Origin: Cruorifilaria tuberocauda
Lineage: Eukaryota > Nematoda > Chromadorea > Rhabditida > Onchocercidae
DNA length: 64,000 bases
Reading direction: 5' to 3'
Assembly: GCA_013365365.1 (NCBI GenBank)
Contig: JABVXU010000005.1
Coordinates: forward strand, 248,001-312,000
The notes beneath the pieces are model-generated. The model searched no databases. It saw nothing but the letters and a program-made list of their open reading frames with translations, and was not told the origin of the DNA. Shown here piece after piece: positions 12,501 through 24,184 of the stretch (the stretch's first letter is position 1; each line of letters starts with the position of its first letter). Both the position numbers and the translations under genes were made by a program.

Positions 12501-13836
12501 TGCCAAATACAAATATTTTTGGGGAAGGTAGTTACGATGTACAAGAAAAGCAAAACGTTGAACTATATTAAAATTGAAGTTAGCATACCAATTCATCTAG
12601 CATTCGGCTTTTCACTCTTACAGTTGTAGTAGATACTTCACTGCCTGTTATTTTTGTAATCAATTCAGCACCTTCACGTGAGCTAATTTTCTGAGTCCTG
12701 TAATCCCGTAAGACATCTCTTACCCGCGGATGTCGCCAATCTATGGAACATGGTGGACCTGAAACCTCTACTACAATATTCTCGAAATGATTCTTGTTAT
12801 GTCAGTTTAAGCTGACTAGATATTTAAATCAGCATTGCATGGCATTAATAAATGCAACACTTACGATATGTTCGAAATGTGGGTGGCGTCCATACAGCAG
12901 AAATACCATTATGGCCTTGCGAGCCACTATTATCTTGTCTTTCTTCTACCTCGTCCCCTATTGGACCTGGTTCTTGTACCATTCGATTCGTACCCAGTCC
13001 CAAAGTACTTTCACCATTCTGATTGGAACCTTCTACAACACTGTCGTTTACATCGTAGCCTTTTGTAATTCGAGAAGAATGTTTCATATATCGATTATTG
13101 AAGGAATAATCTATTTGACTTGCTTCACTAACGGATGCAGTATCTTCCCCAAAACTTTGAGCTGGTCGACCTGAAAAATGCAGTAGTCAGAAGTGTGATA
13201 TACTACACATGTTCCCAACCAGACAGCGATAATTGAAGAATGCTGTTGACAATTTGCAAATATATTGTCATTCATTTATAAAAAAAACTGCTATAAATTA
13301 ATCAGTGAATTAAACTCTGCAAAATTATTAATTACCGACAGCGAAACATGATCCTTCATTTTGAAATTATGTGATTAGTGACTAATCCAAAAAACTCCGG
13401 ATATGCAACAAACTATAAATTAACTATGGAAAAGAAATTTATTAATCACTTATAGAGACCTCTCTACGCTTAAAACTGGACTAATGATTAGTAAGAGTTA
13501 GAAATGAGAAGAGAAAAAAAAACCATTTTCTGAACAAGTTTGTTCATCATAATCCATTGGCTCAGTTTTAACCGTTCGCAACCGTGCATATGTTTTCCCG
13601 GATTGTTGCGAATAATCTCGACTGTAAAAACCATTGCTGCTAGCGTGATCGTTAACAGAACCATTGTCCGCACCAGTACAGTTATTTTTCGACAGATGTA
13701 TTTCCTCCAAAAACTGTTGCTCTTCATTTTCGTACTGAGAATCAACGATTAATGCACCGCGTTCCGGAGTAAATGCCATGTAATGATATACAGTGCGCGG
13801 CCCCCCTGAAGTTTTGTGCTTCAAAATCCACCTCAT
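3447..13836 (-). CDS. large nuclear protein: FLYWCH-like zinc region, two NRF1/EWG-like domains, SQ-rich tract, C-terminal PHD finger
   Basis: About 23 exons join in phase into about 1,745 residues. In order: an acidic polar start (exons 13836-13524 and about 13170-12867). A zinc-binding region at about residues 345-480 with FRCSRC ... PVHHERC, spaced like a FLYWCH finger. A basic nuclear-localisation run KKRKRSEDP near residue 780. NRF1-like domain 1 at about 785-1010, with the signature NPDYWPPSVPF. A polar linker. NRF1-like domain 2 at about 1130-1315, signature QPDCWPPEIPF. A 382-residue exon (3946-5092) rich in Ser and Gln with many SQ pairs. A PHD finger (exon 3447-3593) with CNRCHKNFHSKC and YYCVSC, ending at TGA 3447. 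NRF1/EWG proteins bind DNA through this domain and PHD fingers read histone tails, so a chromatin-bound transcription regulator is likely (inference). I chose the ATG at 13836 as the first in frame. A TTCAG at about 13810 leaves open that this is an internal exon with more upstream. Confidence 0.75.
3946..5092 (-). other. 1.15-kb exon coding a Ser/Gln-rich SQ-cluster region
   Basis: This 382-codon exon is by far the largest of the gene. It has repeated units of the form S-x-S-Q-E-x3-(F/Y)-x2-P, for example RSASQEITQFRVP, HSGSSQELRTYDQAP and HSVSSQETVPFRLP. It also has a PPVPPPP run, serine/histidine-rich blocks and a QQEDQQQLQ end. Such sequence is expected to be disordered. The many SQ pairs resemble targets of ATM/ATR-type kinases (inference). 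Confidence 0.7.
5302..6505 (-). other. second NRF1/EWG-like DNA-binding domain (exons)
   Basis: Four exons lie in this span. They read in order a helix with ILESVMKIQNHSTCRTLVVF, the strand pair DERNKLSLSGDKTLISAF, then ITLPLLQLYEDAVVDGMTED, then DLLDDMMMHVNFPWSD and QPDCWPPEIPF, and a closing helix VVLKSVRWFYSEML. Each block lines up with the first copy upstream. The Trp-Pro block matches the WWPEDIPW-like signature that I know from NRF1/EWG. Confidence 0.6.
7389..8712 (-). other. first NRF1/EWG-like DNA-binding domain (exons)
   Basis: The domain is preceded by the basic run KKRKRSEDP. It reads EKLKKIESYIAQYNALSDNK, a strand pair HVSRGGDLKLHGSK, then an acidic insert, IPLIRCLPNLEINIANTSDV, LNEFLEAMHYPWKPW, NPDYWPPSVPF, and a closing helix DILKYAFKHYISFMEY. 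The order (helix, beta pair, acidic stretch, PL..ID-type strand, Pro-Trp block with WP..(V/I)P(W/F), final helix) is that of the NRF1 family DNA-binding domain. Confidence 0.6.
10320..11182 (-). other. FLYWCH-like zinc-binding region (exons)
   Basis: Three exons read RLYRHASHSKSGRTIHFRC, SRCDTLHQTYKSGEIARI, VVVSQLYPVHHERC and then a long basic helical tail (EARAKEIERRCRKDI, later FGALRARYIRRQMQVKQRM). The C-x2-C ... H-H-x2-C arrangement, with an aromatic just before the first Cys and a G..A-type strand between, resembles FLYWCH zinc fingers. The extra C after the histidines makes the exact ligands uncertain. Confidence 0.45.
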
Positions 13837-15721
13837 AAACTCAATATTTGTTCATTTTATCACGTTTGCCCCCAACCATTAAAATGGACTAGCAAATGAT
13901 GATAATCACTAATGAATATCTTCAAGGAATTATCCAATGGATGCTCACTATGTCTCTTGAGCAACAACAAAATATGAAATGCTAAGGCTCATCTCGTATT
14001 TTACGGTAAGGTGTGTTCTATGGGACAATATTTGCACTATTTGCAACAAATTGTTACATTCAACAATAAATCCCATCTGAACTACGTTTTTTGGACTGAC
14101 CTGATTCTTATGTATCAAATGATGGGTACATCATCGAGAGTCATATAACAAATAATTTCACAAGATCTTCTATGTTGAGTTATCATTAATACTATGTTAA
14201 GTGAAATTTCTACCTCGTCAAGAAAAATTGCCGCAAATCTCTCAACCGAAATTTATTTCTTTGCCAATAATATAACGACTTCGAGAAAAGCGAATATGTT
14301 ACGATATCCAAAAAGAAATCCCTTCGTTAACTTCTGTAATTAAGGTCAAGCAATGAAATCACATACAGCCAAAATAAAGCATACTCTCAGAGTCTAATTA
14401 TACTCCCTGTTCCTATATGGATATATTCATCAATGATTATGCTATCTCCTTTATATAATTCGCACTACAATAAATTAATAAGCTAGAAAGATAATATTTC
14501 AACGCAATCTTTCAATGGCTAATTTTATCATTTCAAGAACCATGGGCCGGAGTATCAATGAGTGAAACTTTCTCTCTAGGCCAAATACCATTCATCGATC
14601 TATCATCGTCGAATCGTTCTATGTTGTTTTAATGATGACAATTCATTTCCCTAAAAGATTCTATTCATTTAAGTACCTTTAGCTGAAGGATAGCCTTTCT
14701 GCGTGGAAGCAACTTTAAGTCTGAGAACTTTGACGCCTTACTCATTCATCACAATCTTCCATTTCCTCTCGAAATCCATCTGTCAATACCAACAACCTCT
14801 CAAACACTTATATAACGGCAACAAATGCGGCCGCAGCTCCATTAATCAATACCGTAATGCAACTTTCACCGTCGCTTCACAAAGTTTGCTTCGTGTATTG
14901 CTCTTTGTTTTATAGTAGAGCTTATTTATGTGTTTATGGTGAAATGAGAGCGTGTAGCTGTTAGAAGAGTATTCAAATTAATTTTAAACTGTCCAAACTT
15001 CTCATGTCAAAATACAACTGTCCAATTGATATGTATTTTGAAGATTTATTTAGTTGAAAATTGATATTATCATTATGCGGTAACGATTTCATTTTTACCA
15101 GTCTCATTTTTTCAATGTTCATTAGCCATTAAATATATCTGATTTCAGATTAGTTGAAAGTAATTCTTGCAGATTATAAGTCTGTTGCTTGATATTTCTC
15201 TCTTACACTCTTAGCTAATGTTAGCGTGTAAATCTTTACGATGCTAAATACTACAATTCTGCGAATGCAGTTTTTTTCTTATATGATGAAGAATAAAGTA
15301 CCTTGAAATAGATCCAATCATCTGTAATCGGAAGAGAACTGGCTGATGTATTAGGTTCATTTTCATCAGCGCTTATTGTATGAAAATTAGATTAACTATT
15401 TAAAAGAATTCCAGAGGAATGTCGAGGATTCTATTCTTTGGACGGTTAATTATACCGCTATGCAAATTAAATGCTTGTTTAAAAATAAATTCCAAGCATT
15501 ATAACTCCGACCTGGAAAGAGATCTGTTCCTTACTTACTGGTTTTCATGCAATGTCTATATTGCATTATCTATGCTAAAATGAGAATAAGTAAAACATCA
15601 ACTGATTTAAATCATTTCCAACATTTGAAAAATATTATAAAGAATTTTATGCATTATGTTTTAATTTATTGAGATAAAAAATTATTTATAGGGAAATAAA
15701 AAACATTATCAAATCTTTTGG
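13837..15721. other. intergenic DNA upstream of the large nuclear-protein gene
   Basis: No exon is convincing here. A 70-codon open frame at 14703-14915 (plus) has no family resemblance or splice context. The base composition is a little less AT-rich near 14500-14900, which would fit a promoter or a missed 5' exon of the minus-strand gene. Confidence 0.4.
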
Positions 15722-17901
15722 TCACATGAAGGCATGGTTCAGCGAGCTCTTTTTGTGGACGCTTTTTATCCTGTAAAAGAAGAAATATTTTTTTATCTGA
15801 TATGTTTGATTCTAAAGAAACGATAACTATCTTATCAACTGGAATTTTTCCATATTAAGCATTCTAGCTTCAAATCATATTCTCTAATAATGAGGAAGAA
15901 ATGATAGCATTTTACTAAAAACGGTAATTTTGTTTACGTGTTCCATATCAATAACCATTTAAGAAAAAGGAATAATTTTAGAAGAACCTTGGCGTAATGT
16001 AAAAAGCATCATAGTGCCCTTCGATCAGTGTGCTATACGGCGAACTTGCTTTTCTTACTCGATAAGCATGTCTCAATGATCGAAAACAAACAATCACGGT
16101 TACAAAACTTACGGTAACTGAAATTTGCTTTTGTTTTGTTAAAATATCAGTTCTGACTATTTAAAATGAAAATAAAGTTTAGAGGAAAATTGAAAAAATT
16201 CATTTCAGTTATGAACTTGACATTTTAATAATTTTTATCACCATAACTGAAACAGTAACTCGATTAATTATCATGGAAAATGTCCCTATCTGTACGTGCA
16301 TGTGCGCAACTGTGTTGTATATATATTAAATGTCATTCAGTACTACATGGTTCATTTTTAATTAGTACATGTGTTAAATTATGTATTTTACGTTATAATC
16401 TTTAGCGAACAAAAAAAAAATATTGCAAACTTTTTTTTTTTTGTAAACTCCACTGATATTAACTAATGTAAAGACACTGAACAAATTTTCAAGTTTTTTA
16501 TATATTAGAATTGGTGAAGCTACTGAAAATAAATATCTTACAAGGCAAGAAATGATTAAATCGAAATTAAGCCTGTCCTTAGGATTGAATTTCTAGTAGA
16601 GAGTTGATAAAACTAACATTCCACTAGACCGAAGCAGAGTAGAACAGCGTGAACGTTACTTAATACTCCATGACACTCTCCTCGATCACAGTTGTAATTT
16701 ATTAAAGCAGCGCTATCCACAAACATTGTTATGCTCATTGCCATTGAAAATATTGAGAAAAAGAGTAATAATAATTGTGCTGGTCGATCTAACCTTCTGA
16801 AATTAATCTTATCACCTTACCTTTTTAGCGAATGAGTTCGAGTTGAAGTTTAATTGGATATCAGCATATCTGCTTAACTTCTGATCCTACAGTTATTCTT
16901 TAATATTCAAAGTGTTTTCTTCTCTAAGAGAGAAAAATTTAACCTTGCCGAAATAAATGAGAAAATCCCACAAACGATGAATGACAGTGATGCTGTTATA
17001 GCAAATGCTGTTTCTGAGATATTATTGGTGATAACATCGAAAACAAGTAATACAATGCCAAGCGGTAAATGACAGATACCAAGTATTATGCCGCAAAATC
17101 GACATGGCCATATCTGTGCGACATCGGAATGTTCTGCAAATATCGACTGAATTATAAGCCAAAAAAAGTTCTGCTACCAATTGTGTTTCAGGTATTACCT
17201 TACGAATTAAACTTTTGTAATGAATGGTAAAACAGTAATTAAATTAAGAAAAAGTATGAAGAATAATAAGGAATTATTGTTGTCGATGAAATCGTGAGGG
17301 AAACTTAACGATAGGGAAATCCTCTGTTCTAGATTTAGCATTGTGAATGGTATGCTTTTTGTCTATAAGCTGTAAAAGAGAGCTTTAAAGTTCAAAGCCT
17401 TCTTTGTTTGTAATGTGTGAACCGTAGATACTTCCATCCTTCCTTCCAGCACCAGAAGCATTCCTAAGATTTGCTTTGAGAAGTGCGGTGCGTCTACTAA
17501 AATATAAATTTGGATTCCCCTTTCTTTGCCTTCTTGATATCTAAAACTCTCTTTAATATGGTCAAAATGTTAATGTAGTAATGATTGTATCAAACATGTC
17601 GCAATAGAGGTTTCCAAGTTTGAGGTACAACCCAAGCGTAACGGTTATCACATCTGCCTAATACAGAAAACAAGCAGTTTGGTTTGGCGCAAATAGAAAA
17701 GTCCTTAATCTTGTAGAAGATTGCCGATACTATGGATTTGATAATTGTTTATTATATCTTCCCAGAGCTTTGGAAGAAAATATACTTTATAAACTTCTAA
17801 ATGATATTGTTTACCTTTTTTGATAGCTGGTACGGATATTGTTGCCATCAGTGGTTTGAGATCATTTTCTTCCGTTCCTATTTGCGCACAACTTTTTGCC
17901 A
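15722..17901 (-). CDS. four-pass (tetraspan) membrane protein, 5' end incomplete
   Basis: Exons 17901-17815, 17133-16944, 16796-16618 and 16117-15978 join in phase. The protein has a polar cytoplasmic start (CAQIGTEENDLKPLMATISV), TM1 FCGIILGICHLPLGIVLLVF, TM2 AFAITASLSFIVCGIFSFIS, a short basic loop ARRLDRPAQ, TM3 LLLLFFSIFSMAMSITMFV, an outside loop with NYNCDRGECHG (two cysteines), TM4 HAVLLCFGLVEFTVSFVTVI, and a cytoplasmic tail RSLRHAYRVRKASSPYSTLI. The loop sizes fit small four-pass families of the MS4A/CD20 type rather than true tetraspanins, since the CCG motif is absent. I cannot name the gene. The tail either stops at 15978 (TAA) or splices from AAG|GTTCTT to an exon after TTTTACAG at 15775, ending at 15722. 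The first exon shown opens at TTTTTAG and has no ATG, so at least one exon is missing upstream. Confidence 0.7.
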
Positions 17902-20900
17902 CTAAAAATTCTTTGTCTAGTTAATTATAAAAGTACAAAAAATAATAATGCATTATTATAAATACTTTAACACTTATCATTTACTCTCGATATCAAATTA
18001 AATTATGTCATGCTTTGACTAAACTAACTAGTTTAACGATAACATTTTTGCTGTTGATAGGACTAACTTTGTGACGTATCTACTTCCTATGATCTATTTC
18101 ATAACATTGTCCAATTGGTATATTTATTTGATCTTTAATGATTGATCTATTGATTGTAGAAATCATAGAGTCGTTTATCTTTTTGAACTGAATCCATGAA
18201 ATTATGCCTGAAAGCACAATTAGAAAGTTTTTAAGCATTCCTTTACACTATCAGTTATCAATCAATGAAAAGATTACAGATGGATTTACGTCATATGTTT
18301 TCATTGGTTTATGGTGTCTGTTCAATCACATTTACAGTACTAATTACATCATTAACTTTAAAAAAAAACACTAATGCATTCAGCAAATGGATTTGTGGCA
18401 TGAAATCAAAATTGAAATTCTCTTCTGAAACTTGAAATGAGTTGGAGTTTTTTTTTTTTTTTTAAGAGGGCAAAATGATAGATTACATAGATTTCTATAA
18501 AGATATTTGCATTCATTTCCAAATTATTTCACTTCAATTTGGATTTAACAAAACCCTCTAAATTACTTTCATACCAAATCTAGTATAAAAAATTTGGAAT
18601 GAAAAAAGGATTCTTGCTAGACTATTTGCTAGGGAGTGAAAAAAAAGTTTTTGAATTCTTTTAATCCTATACATTTAGATTGCAAGTAGCAGGATAGGAA
18701 TGGAAATGAAAGTGCAGTGCAAGATTTGAGAAATTTTAAAAGAAGCAAGAAAACGGACATCTGGTTATCTAACAGTGTTAAAACTTGATTTGATATATTT
18801 AAAAGTCTTTAAATCAAAATTTACGCTTATCTATTTTTGAAATTTTTACGCAGATGAAATAAGATTGGATCGAAACAATAGATATATAAGTTATTAATCA
18901 AGGAATCATTGAAAAAAAACGGAATAATCGATTGAAATGATGGAATAGAATACAATTTAATCAATTATTTGATGAAATTTACATGAAAAAAAATTGAAAT
19001 AATGAAGCAAATGCACCTTTTTTTCACCTATTAATAATTTATGAGAACATTTATTCACAGTTGTATAAGTTATGAAAGCGTAAGCCCAAAAATTCAAATC
19101 TATCCCGCCTTTTTAATATCTTTACTCGAAGTTTAAAAAATTGAAATTCAATTCATTATCACCGAAGAATCGTGAAATTGAACAAATAGAAAGAATTTAT
19201 CATTAAATTTTATGAAATAATTAACCTGAGTGGTATGCAAAATCAGGTAAAGGAAAATGATTTTTCCAGAATTAAAATGATTAATTCTTTTCGAAGAAAT
19301 ATGCTAGAAAAAAGTGATTAGCAAAAATGTTGCAAAAAAGATTAATTCAATTTCCTGTCGATTAATTTCAGAAAAAAATAATTTTTAGACAATGATCAGC
19401 AAGTAATAAACAACACGCAGCTATTCTACTGTGTGCAAAATTTCCGGAATTCAATTTCAAGACTTTCCTTACCATAATTGCTCAAAAACCGAATAGAGAA
19501 TTATCTTATTTGATTTACGAATAAAAAAACTATATTAATTCGATTTTAGGTAAGATATACTTATGTAATCATTAATTTTCAAAATTTTTATTACGACATT
19601 TTAATTCCAATTAATCAAATTGGTTTTTATGTACGCAAACAAGAACAAATCAGTTTTAGCTCTCAAATGTTATCAATTACTAACTTTGATTTGCAATAAA
19701 TTTGAGGAATAAATTTACGATCAATTTTTTTCATGAAGCAACTTCTAAAGCACAAGTGATCATGAATGTAATTGAATTAGCTGTAATTATTTATTGTAGA
19801 AAATGATAGAATACTTTTTAGAATGCATTACACACAGTTCTTAATCATTTCAATGTTAATTTTGAGTAAGCAAAGTTAACTGATGCTTTTGAAAAGAGTA
19901 AATTGGATAAAATTTAAAAATTATCAGAAGTATGAAGTAAAAACAATTACACCCCGCAGAAAAACAAAGTTGAAAACAAAATGTGAGTAAAATGCTTGAG
20001 TATGTTTCAATCGATTGTTATTTTATCAAGCAAATAGAGATACGTATATACTCGTGCAGTAAAAAAAAAAAAAAAACAAAGTTAAAGCTTAGCTGAGGTT
20101 CAATGCACTTTGAATGACAGACAGCTGCCTTGGAAGTTTTCTTCAATTAACTAATGATTGCATCAAAAAAAAAAAAAGGAAAAAACCTGAGAGATTGTAT
20201 GGTTTGTTTTAACAATAGATTTTATAGTTTCTATTTTAATAATGCATAAAATTGATTCTTGAAGTGAAGGAGTCAAAAATTAAATTTATGGCTCTTTTTT
20301 TTTCGTTGTTAAAAATTAGCAAAAAATTTGACATGATTATTTTAAAATAATTAAATAAAATTATCAAAAATTATTCAGAAATGATGGGAAAAAAGTTCTA
20401 GAAAAATTCCAGAAAGTTCTAGAAATTAAGCAGCATGCTTCAATTAACAGCATCGCAGTGATTATTTTAGCAATAATTAATTTTGTTAAGCTTTAAATAA
20501 TCTGAATATGAGCGTTAGAGTACAAAAACTTTCAACTTAGTACCAGATGAATTAATAAATTGAACTTTATTTGTATTACAAGTCAATCATTACTTCATTT
20601 CCAGCATTTGTTGGAAAATTGTTTATTTCGAAATCTATACAAAACGAAATTGACTTTTCATCAAATCGTTTAATTTGAAGTGATTTTTTTCAATAGAATT
20701 CAAAAATAATTAATTTTTTTTAGAGATTTTCGTGCTTGAGAAGCAAAGGAAATAAGCAGTTAAATCTTCAATTTATTTTTATATTCTTTTCGAACTTTAC
20801 AACATTTTTTATCCTAATGGTTGACATTTAATTATATGATTGCTTAACCTAAATTTACTTTAATAAATATGTGTATTGCATTGAAATTACTGGTGCTAAT

Positions 20901-23400
20901 AGCAAAGAACTATGATTTCATTTTGTGTTTAAAATTTATCGGCGAACTTTGACATTTCTGCACATCCATTTACTTGATTTGTTAATGTTAGATCTAGAAA
21001 ATCATTTCATATTTTTGCATCGTTAATAGAAAGCGCGTTCTAAAAATACAATAATTAACGAAAGAAATTAAATTTAAATATTTAAAGTTTCAATTACGGC
21101 AGTCTGAAATACTGAAATCAACTTATAGTAGAGAAATAAAAATGGAAACAAAAGTTTCCACAAAGAGATGCAAAATTATTAGCAATTTAGCCATTTATTT
21201 AAGTACTTCCTGGTTAAGCTATGCTGCTTCGTTTTTACAATTTTTGTTTTTAAATGCATTGGGACTTTATATTTTTATAGATGTTAAGTAACCTTAAAGT
21301 ATTATATATATATATATATATATACGTATATACTATTAAAGGAGTTTAAAGGTGTTAATGAAATGAATTCATGCAAAACCGGAAATAGTATGAAAATAAA
21401 ATTGAGTATCATTTAATTAAGAAAATAGTAATCGATGAATCTAATATTTATTTTTTTTCTACTGATTTATTAGTTTCTCAGATTTCACCAAACAAGACCC
21501 GAGGTCGAATATTGATTTTCATGCTTTTTGCAAATCAATCAAAACTGTCAAGTATATATACAGTGTATTTAAATATTTAAATGGAATTTCATTTTCTGGA
21601 AGAATTTTATACGTTCATAAAAAACGAAAAGAGTTGAAATCCGGAAGTGAAGTAATTTTTATTGCTTTTTATTCGCAGTTAAAATTGCTCTATTATTATC
21701 AATGATTTGTTGTTGTAAATAAAAAAGGTTAGCTTTTTAAGATCTATTTAGATACACACTGATAGTAAATGACTAAAAGTTACCTTGATTTATAGTTCCT
21801 AGTGAAATTGGCTTTTTTTTTTTGCTAAACGGGAGAACAAATTGAAGTTTAAGCAGTTGCTAAGATATCTTCAACAAAATTTTATTTTAATGATTGCCAC
21901 TTATTCATAATGTAATTTTCCATTTCTAATCTTAAACCTTTATATTCATTACTTTTTAAAATTATTTCAGATCACAAGAAAAAGATTCAACAGTAACTGC
22001 TTGACAAACATTATAAGTCTCTTCTTCCATCATATCTATAAGGACTTTTGGATGATTTATCGAAGTTATTTTTAGAAAATTAAATTTTAAATTTATCCAA
22101 TTTCTTTCAACAGCAAACAGTGAAAACTTCATTAGATGTACTTGACGAAATACACAATTATATGTGAATGCTTCAAAATTGAACAAGAATATTTCAAAAA
22201 ATAAATCGATAAAGAAAAATTTAGGAAGCAATGGGATTTTGTGGATAATAAAGGCAATAAGTTCACTGATTGCCACAAAGATCTCTTTTGTATCTTTTCG
22301 ACTTAAAGATATTAGACATATAGTACGATTTAGGCTGTTTTGAAATTTGAACGCTAGAAACAATGGATTGCACTGATGAAAAAAGCATTACACTATAATT
22401 GAAAGTGCAAAGTTTATAAATGTGCCTCAAGATAAATCAAATAGTAAACAAATCTAGTACACGCTGATGTGAGTCACGCCATTTATTAGATTTAATTTTC
22501 ATTCAACAAGACAAACGACTTAACCACTTCCATAACCATTCCATGTTTTCGATGAAAGATAAGCTTCGGACATTTATGATTCATGTAATAAACAAAACAT
22601 TACCAACTATGATATTCATCTGAATATAAATTTTAATATTAAAAATTATCAAACACATTCCCGCGAAATTCTTTGTCGTTGTTTATTTAAATTCTCTATC
22701 CTTATTAATATTTCTTATTGCAATTTACGGCAAGTTATCAATGTACTTTCAATGTAAATTTGTTTTGATTTTAATGTGTAACAAATTATATATATTTATT
22801 GGAAAAGCAAGTATACCACTTGACCAGGTTGATTTTCTAAACTTTCTCAAATATTCAGACTTAGGTGATCGTTCGTTTTGTCTGCTCCACGTGCAACAAC
22901 ACGCTAATCGATGGAACGAACATGCTTATGATTATGGTTAGAAAATGATTGAAAATTAAAAAGTGACAAATATTTAATACCAAGTAACAAAGTAACTGGT
23001 AACTGTGCATGAAAGTGTAATAAGTTCCAGTAAATTTGCTTTGGCAATATTTGATCAGACATTAAGCTAAAAAAAATATATATCTATATATCATATCACT
23101 GTCCCCGAGACAATCGATAAATTCCAATACTGAGAAATCAGATTATCGATGAAAGTAACGTAGGATCGTTATGACTCTGTGAAGGAAAGATCAATGATAA
23201 TATTAAAGAAGTTCCAGCAATTTATATTCAAGTAAGAAGACTGTCACCTCACTTTTATTAAAAGTATTTTGGTAAGTTGGACAGAACAGAATTACAGAAT
23301 TGTTTTCGCGATCAATCAATAAGATAGTGATTGTGAATAGAACAATGTCATGAGATATGATCGGAATAGCTCTGAAGTGATTGAGATCATTGCTTCACTT
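17902..23400. other. long AT-rich gene-poor region
   Basis: I see no exon with both good splice sites and conserved protein. It holds A/T runs and simple repeats. The missing 5' exon of the tetraspan gene may lie here. The longest open frame, 22363-21962 (minus), has no ATG at its start and is treated as doubtful. Confidence 0.45.
21303..21324. repeat. (TA)n microsatellite
   Basis: An uninterrupted run of about eleven TA units is followed by CGTATATAC. It is a simple-sequence repeat in intergenic DNA with no visible function. Confidence 0.9.
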
Positions 23401-23810
23401 CTTCCCACTGTTGTAAGTGACCTTACCCTTAGAGAGAGGAGAAATATCGTGCAGCGGTCGGTGTCTCCAACCTCTCACAGCTAAAATTGATCATCCTTTC
23501 TCTCTCCCTTCTCTTCTCTCTCCTCTCTAAAAGTGCACTTAGAATGGAACCGTCGTATCGATTGCTCCTATTTGCAATTCCCCGAAGGAGAGAGACATCT
23601 CTTTGCTCTCTCTCCCTCAGATTTTCCCGAATTTTCCCAATGTCGTATCATCTATCATTTTCATACATCTGTTGAATGCACTTTTCCGAGAACTTTGAAC
23701 TAATAGGCATTGATGCAGTAATCTGTCAACCGGAAATGCAGAATGCATGTAGCACGAAAAAAGGAACAATGTACACGCCCTCAACTAACTCAAACTCTAA
23801 TCTTTCCGGA

Positions 23811-23818
23811 TGACGTCA
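23811..23818. promoter_or_regulatory. perfect cAMP-response element TGACGTCA
   Basis: The 8-base palindrome TGACGTCA is the consensus site for CREB/ATF bZIP factors. Its context is GGA-TGACGTCA-CTC. A single 8-mer can occur by chance, but CpG is rare in this AT-rich DNA, which makes it more notable. Confidence 0.4.
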
Positions 23819-23980
23819 CTCTCGAACTTCCTCCTCTCTCTGCTTCTGTTTCCCGAGGAGGAACTTATTTAATCCTGATATCGGCAAACAGTCATCGGCT
23901 CCATTCCTCCCCATTTCTCGATATTCGAAATATTGAAATTGCGAGAAGGAAGTGTGGATAACTGTTAAGGAATCACATAC

Positions 23981-23997
23981 CCCGAACGACGCTCGGG
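23981..23997. repeat. CG-rich hairpin CCCGA...TCGGG
   Basis: A perfect 5-base stem with a 7-base loop (ACGACGC). A further CGGGGT at about 24016-24021 can pair instead with ACCCCG at 23979-23984, so two alternative folds exist. It is followed by a T run but it is not a bacterial-type terminator in this context. Confidence 0.4.
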
Positions 23998-24164
23998 TGA
24001 AAAACACGACGAAGCGGGGTTTTTCATAATGTACGTCGTTTCGCTCAAGAACGAAGCAGTGGTTTTGTACAGGTGCCATCACCGTCCAGTGTTCGTGTCC
24101 TCCCGGGAGGGCTCATACTGTTCCCTTTACCTGTTCCTCTCTCCCTCTTTCTCTCTATCTCTCC

Positions 24165-24184
24165 CTCTCTCTCTCTCTCTCTCT
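24165..24184. repeat. (CT)n microsatellite
   Basis: A pure CT run inside a longer polypyrimidine tract (about 24135-24184). Such GAGA/CTCT tracts often lie in promoters, but here it may be simple drift. Confidence 0.85.

Noticed and set aside
12794..13174. 126-codon open frame on the plus strand
   Set aside because: It lies antisense to a well-phased exon of the large minus-strand gene and has no domain.
22741..22941. 66-codon plus-strand frame with a hydrophobic start
   Set aside because: No donor, acceptor or family likeness. It is typical of chance frames in AT-rich DNA.
23981..24030. Terminator-like hairpin followed by T run
   Set aside because: Rho-independent terminators do not apply in a nematode nuclear genome. 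It is kept only as a structural repeat.
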